Of a stretch of DNA of 56,622 nt, positions 54,120-56,622 are shown piece by piece. The notes beneath the pieces were generated by a model. The model was not told where the DNA came from. It saw only the letters and a program-made list of their open reading frames with translations, and made no database searches. The DNA comes from an uncultured Spirochaetaceae bacterium. GTDB taxonomy: Bacteria > Spirochaetota > Spirochaetia > Treponematales > Treponemataceae. The DNA lies in assembly GCA_902789325.1 (NCBI GenBank), contig CADANN010000011.1, positions 1-56,622 on the forward strand, written 5' to 3'. Positions within the stretch are counted from its first letter, which is position 1; each line of letters begins with the position of its first letter. Made by a program: the position numbers and the translations under genes.

Positions 54120-55877
54120 TTAAAATAAATATTTTATTGATAAATATAAGTTGAAATTATTTTGAATCTCATAATTTTGAGAACTTTGGTTATATAATGG
54201 ATTGACTATTCTAACATAAGTAATGCCATAGCCAATATTGAAATCTTTAAGAAAATAATAACAAGATTGAAAACCAATGGCAAGTACACCTTTATAATAA
54301 TTCCAGGTTCTATTGTGAAGACTTCCATTTTCTCCTGTAGCGATATCATATACAGCTTCTTTAAATAGAAAGTTATTATCCGGATTATATCTATTAATAA
54401 ATATTTTTGTTTGGCCATTAGGATAATAAATAGAAAAATCTAAATATTGACTCTGTCCACCATAACCAATACCAGATCCTAGCCATTGTCCCTTATTTGT
54501 ATATCCTTGAGTAATTTGATGATGAAATCCAAAATTATAATGCCAGTTAGCATAGAAGTCTTGAGACATCTCAGTATTGTTCCATTCAAAATGAATAACT
54601 CCAAATACATTATGTTTTTGAGATATTGAAATAGATTTTTTTAATCCAAAAGTATAAGTAAAGGAATGCCAATAATGAGTTATATATGAATCAATATTAT
54701 CATTATAATTAACATGATCATCTAAACCAAATTCTGCATACACGTCAATTCCACCTTTCGGAACTAACCAATCTAATATAATAGAGATTTTTTGATCTTC
54801 AACTTCATTACCATCTCCTGCACCTTTCATGCCATACATGGGATTTAAATATTGAAGAAATTTATTATCATCCCATTTGCTTAAACATATTTTATTTATT
54901 CCTAAGGTTAATCCAGGTAAAAAAGAAGGTGTGAAAGATAGAGTCATACCAGAGATTTGATTATGGTCATTCGAAGAATTTGAATCAAAATAATCTGATT
55001 CAGAAAGTTTTCCCAACCAGAGACGAGCTTCTATATCACCTAAATACCAGCCAACATATGGTATTATTAATTTTGTTCTACGTAATCCAATATCAAACTT
55101 TGGATAAGAAGCAGCATTGTTTGAATGTAAAAGTGGATTCAGATATACGGGGCCAAGCCAAATATTTTCTGTTCCGAAACCGAGTGTGAAAAAATCCCAT
55201 GACCAACGTACTTCTGAATCACCCCAATCAAATGTCCAAAAAGAGGAATCCCCAAATCTTTGTGGAGCATCGACTCCTTTGTCATTTTTATATCCCCAGA
55301 TATATGCGTACTTATTAGAATAAAAAGCTGAATTATTCATTAATTCAAACTCCCGATTCTCCATCCAGCATACCTGCGGTTTTAACGTCAACTCAAAACC
55401 ATACCCCTCAAGCCGAACTCCGGCCGTAAGCGAAGTATTATACCCGCGTCCTTGCCATAAAGCTCCGTCATTCTGCCCATATGGTGCTGCTGTGTTATAA
55501 CTATTAAACCATTCTGGTCCATAAATGCGGGCTGTAAATCCCTGTTTGATTCTGCGAGCAAACCAGTTATCTGCTGGATCTGGTGTTTCCCATAAAGTAT
55601 ATGTTGTGCCTAAATTATTGTTTTTCCAGATGTGAGCGTCACTTTCTTCGCCGGGAACTCGGACCTTTGTAAAAGTGCCATCTTCATTTTCTTCAAAAGT
55701 TTCTACTTCGTTAAATTTCCAGACGTTATCGCTTAAGGTGCGGTAACCAAGGGTAGGGCGTTCTGTTACACCTGTGAGGCTGAGAAAATCGTAATATTCT
55801 TCTTCAATTGATTTTAGTGCTTCTTGTGCATAAAGAAAGGCTGGTAAAAGCATTAAAATGAAAATTAAGCGTTTCAT
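54120..55877 (-). CDS. Wzi-like capsule-assembly outer-membrane protein
   Basis: 585 residues with a signal peptide (MKRLIFILMLLPAFLYA). It is a beta-strand-rich barrel with many aromatic girdle residues. Notable segments are FFTLGFGTENIWLGPVYLNP, LLHSNNAASYPKFDIGLRRT, GQWLGSGIGYGGQSQYLDFS and IFINRYNPDNNFLF. It ends NLYLSIKYLF, a normal outer-membrane C-terminal strand. The pattern matches capsule-assembly Wzi proteins, which bind surface polysaccharide. AGGAAGAG precedes the ATG. It follows a tandem paralogue by 30 nt and precedes the Wzx gene by 17 nt, fitting polymer anchoring. Confidence 0.82.
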   Translation of the reverse strand: MKRLIFILMLLPAFLYAQEALKSIEEEYYDFLSLTGVTERPTLGYRTLSDNVWKFNEVETFEENEDGTFTKVRVPGEESDAHIWKNNNLGTTYTLWETPDPADNWFARRIKQGFTARIYGPEWFNSYNTAAPYGQNDGALWQGRGYNTSLTAGVRLEGYGFELTLKPQVCWMENREFELMNNSAFYSNKYAYIWGYKNDKGVDAPQRFGDSSFWTFDWGDSEVRWSWDFFTLGFGTENIWLGPVYLNPLLHSNNAASYPKFDIGLRRTKLIIPYVGWYLGDIEARLWLGKLSESDYFDSNSSNDHNQISGMTLSFTPSFLPGLTLGINKICLSKWDDNKFLQYLNPMYGMKGAGDGNEVEDQKISIILDWLVPKGGIDVYAEFGLDDHVNYNDNIDSYITHYWHSFTYTFGLKKSISISQKHNVFGVIHFEWNNTEMSQDFYANWHYNFGFHHQITQGYTNKGQWLGSGIGYGGQSQYLDFSIYYPNGQTKIFINRYNPDNNFLFKEAVYDIATGENGSLHNRTWNYYKGVLAIGFQSCYYFLKDFNIGYGITYVRIVNPLYNQSSQNYEIQNNFNLYLSIKYLF

Positions 55878-55907
55878 AAAATCTCTTCCTTTTTTATAAA
55901 GTATACT

Positions 55908-56622
55908 TCACCCCAGCCCATGTTCATAAGTATACACATTATAGATACCATCTTCTTTAGAATATCCTGGATTATACATAGGGTTAATAATCAGATTGTA
56001 AATAAAGCCTGTAGAAACTTTGAGTGAATTAAAAATAATAGTTTCTGTTTCAAAGCCTGTGTAGAAGTTTGCCTTAAAGGCTTCGAACCATTTGTTGCGA
56101 ACTTGCTTGGCTGTTTGATCAACAGTCTTTGCCCAGATAAAGTTATTATCCGGATTGTTTCGAGCTATAAAGATTTTTTCAAATCCGTGCGGGCTGTAAA
56201 TAGTATAAGCCAGATACTGACTGTTGCCACCATATCCGATTCCTGAACCTAACCACTGTCCTCTGTTTGTATATCCTTGTTTCAACTGTCCATGGAATGC
56301 AAAATTATAACCAGAACCAGGCCACATCTGATAGTCCATACTTGTTTCGGTATTATTCCATTCAAACTCTAAAAGGCCTTTTATCTTTTTATCTTTTGAC
56401 ATATTAAAGCCTTTCTTGAAACCGACTGTATACGTAATTGTATGGAATGGATATCTTACATATTCATAAAACTTCAAACCGTTTGGTAAAAAGTCATCTA
56501 TGCCGATTTCTGTGTAAATCTGGAATTGAACTTTTTCAAACAGCCAGTCTGCATTTATCGAAAGCTTCTGATCTTCACCTCTGGAATCTTTTGTAGTAAG
56601 TGTATTTCCTCTGAACAACGGA
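55908..56622 (-). CDS. Wzi-like outer-membrane protein, 3' part, with probable C-terminal frameshift
   Basis: Only the last ~236 codons are in the window; the gene begins beyond the right edge. It parallels the next gene: GQWLGSGIGYGGNSQYLAYT against GQWLGSGIGYGGQSQYLDFS, and IFIARNNPDNNFIWAK against IFINRYNPDNNFLFKE. The frame ends abruptly as YNVYTYEHGLG at TGA 55910-55908. Adding one G to the GGGG run (coding strand, 55914-55911) would continue it as VKYTL and a TAA stop. That gives the usual barrel-ending strand GLGVKYTL, like the paralogue's LSIKYLF. Either a real frameshift mutation (possibly phase-variable) or a sequencing error explains this. Confidence 0.78.
   Translation of the reverse strand, partial: PLFRGNTLTTKDSRGEDQKLSINADWLFEKVQFQIYTEIGIDDFLPNGLKFYEYVRYPFHTITYTVGFKKGFNMSKDKKIKGLLEFEWNNTETSMDYQMWPGSGYNFAFHGQLKQGYTNRGQWLGSGIGYGGNSQYLAYTIYSPHGFEKIFIARNNPDNNFIWAKTVDQTAKQVRNKWFEAFKANFYTGFETETIIFNSLKVSTGFIYNLIINPMYNPGYSKEDGIYNVYTYEHGLG

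Noticed and set aside
1..56622. CRISPR arrays, tRNA or rRNA genes, insertion sequences
   Set aside because: No direct-repeat array, cloverleaf with CCA-proximal consensus, rRNA segment or transposase motif was recognised on reading; a dedicated scan (tRNAscan, ISfinder) was not possible.

Overview
The window looks like a spirochaete chromosome, most likely a gut or rumen-type Treponema. Three things support this: the flagellar order flhB-flhA-flhF-flhG-orf-fliA-fapA, the seven-gene V-type ATPase operon of the spirochaete/chlamydia type (E-DUF2764-A-B-D-I-K), and many Treponema-style secreted beta-barrel proteins. No tRNA, rRNA, CRISPR array or insertion sequence was recognised, and no gene-free stretch exceeds about 150 bases.

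Layout. 1-9818 is a co-directional flagellar export and regulation operon (flhB is cut by the window edge), ending with a membrane/coiled-coil/HTH-like protein that may be SwrB-like. 9854-10921 is a mutarotase. 11060-18335 is the V-ATPase operon, whose c subunit carries residues matching a Na+ site. 18336-18479 holds three consecutive hairpins, the last an intrinsic terminator, followed by ispG. From about 19600 to the right edge the window is a cell-envelope polysaccharide locus, mostly on the minus strand and visibly more AT-rich from about 46500 to 54100.

Envelope locus. (a) 20701-28646: a POTRA-like/barrel protein, a WbaP-type initiating sugar-phosphate transferase, a GT-B glycosyltransferase and two Wzi-like barrels. 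(b) 28728-38326: a module with a cytidylyltransferase-aminotransferase/decarboxylase fusion, a TagB/TagF-like glycerophosphotransferase homologue, a glycosyltransferase, and two paralogous proteins that fuse a YidC-like insertase domain to a sulfatase/LtaS-type phosphotransferase domain. This is the most unusual content: both YidC domains lack the groove arginine. I infer a phosphodiester-decorated, teichoic-acid-like surface polymer. (c) 38373-45385: an Arn/GtrB-like module (GT-C transferase, two small EamA flippase subunits, ArnC-like polyprenyl-phosphate sugar synthase, WecE-like aminotransferase, Ugd, glycosyltransferase). (d) 45413-46454: a DUF3990 ADP-ribosyltransferase-like protein with a coupled partner, a probable toxin-antitoxin pair. 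(e) 46573-54102: glycosyltransferases, an acetyltransferase, an SDR/IspD-like/LicD cassette likely making and transferring a CDP-activated alcohol, and a Wzx flippase. (f) 54120-56622: tandem Wzi-like barrels, one with an apparent one-base frameshift that removes its last beta-strand.

Regulation. Several transcription units in the envelope locus, plus ispG, have a sigma70-like promoter whose -10 box lies 6 or 9 nt before the start codon with no Shine-Dalgarno, so they are predicted to make leaderless or nearly leaderless mRNAs. The flagellar and ATPase genes mostly have ordinary ribosome-binding sites.
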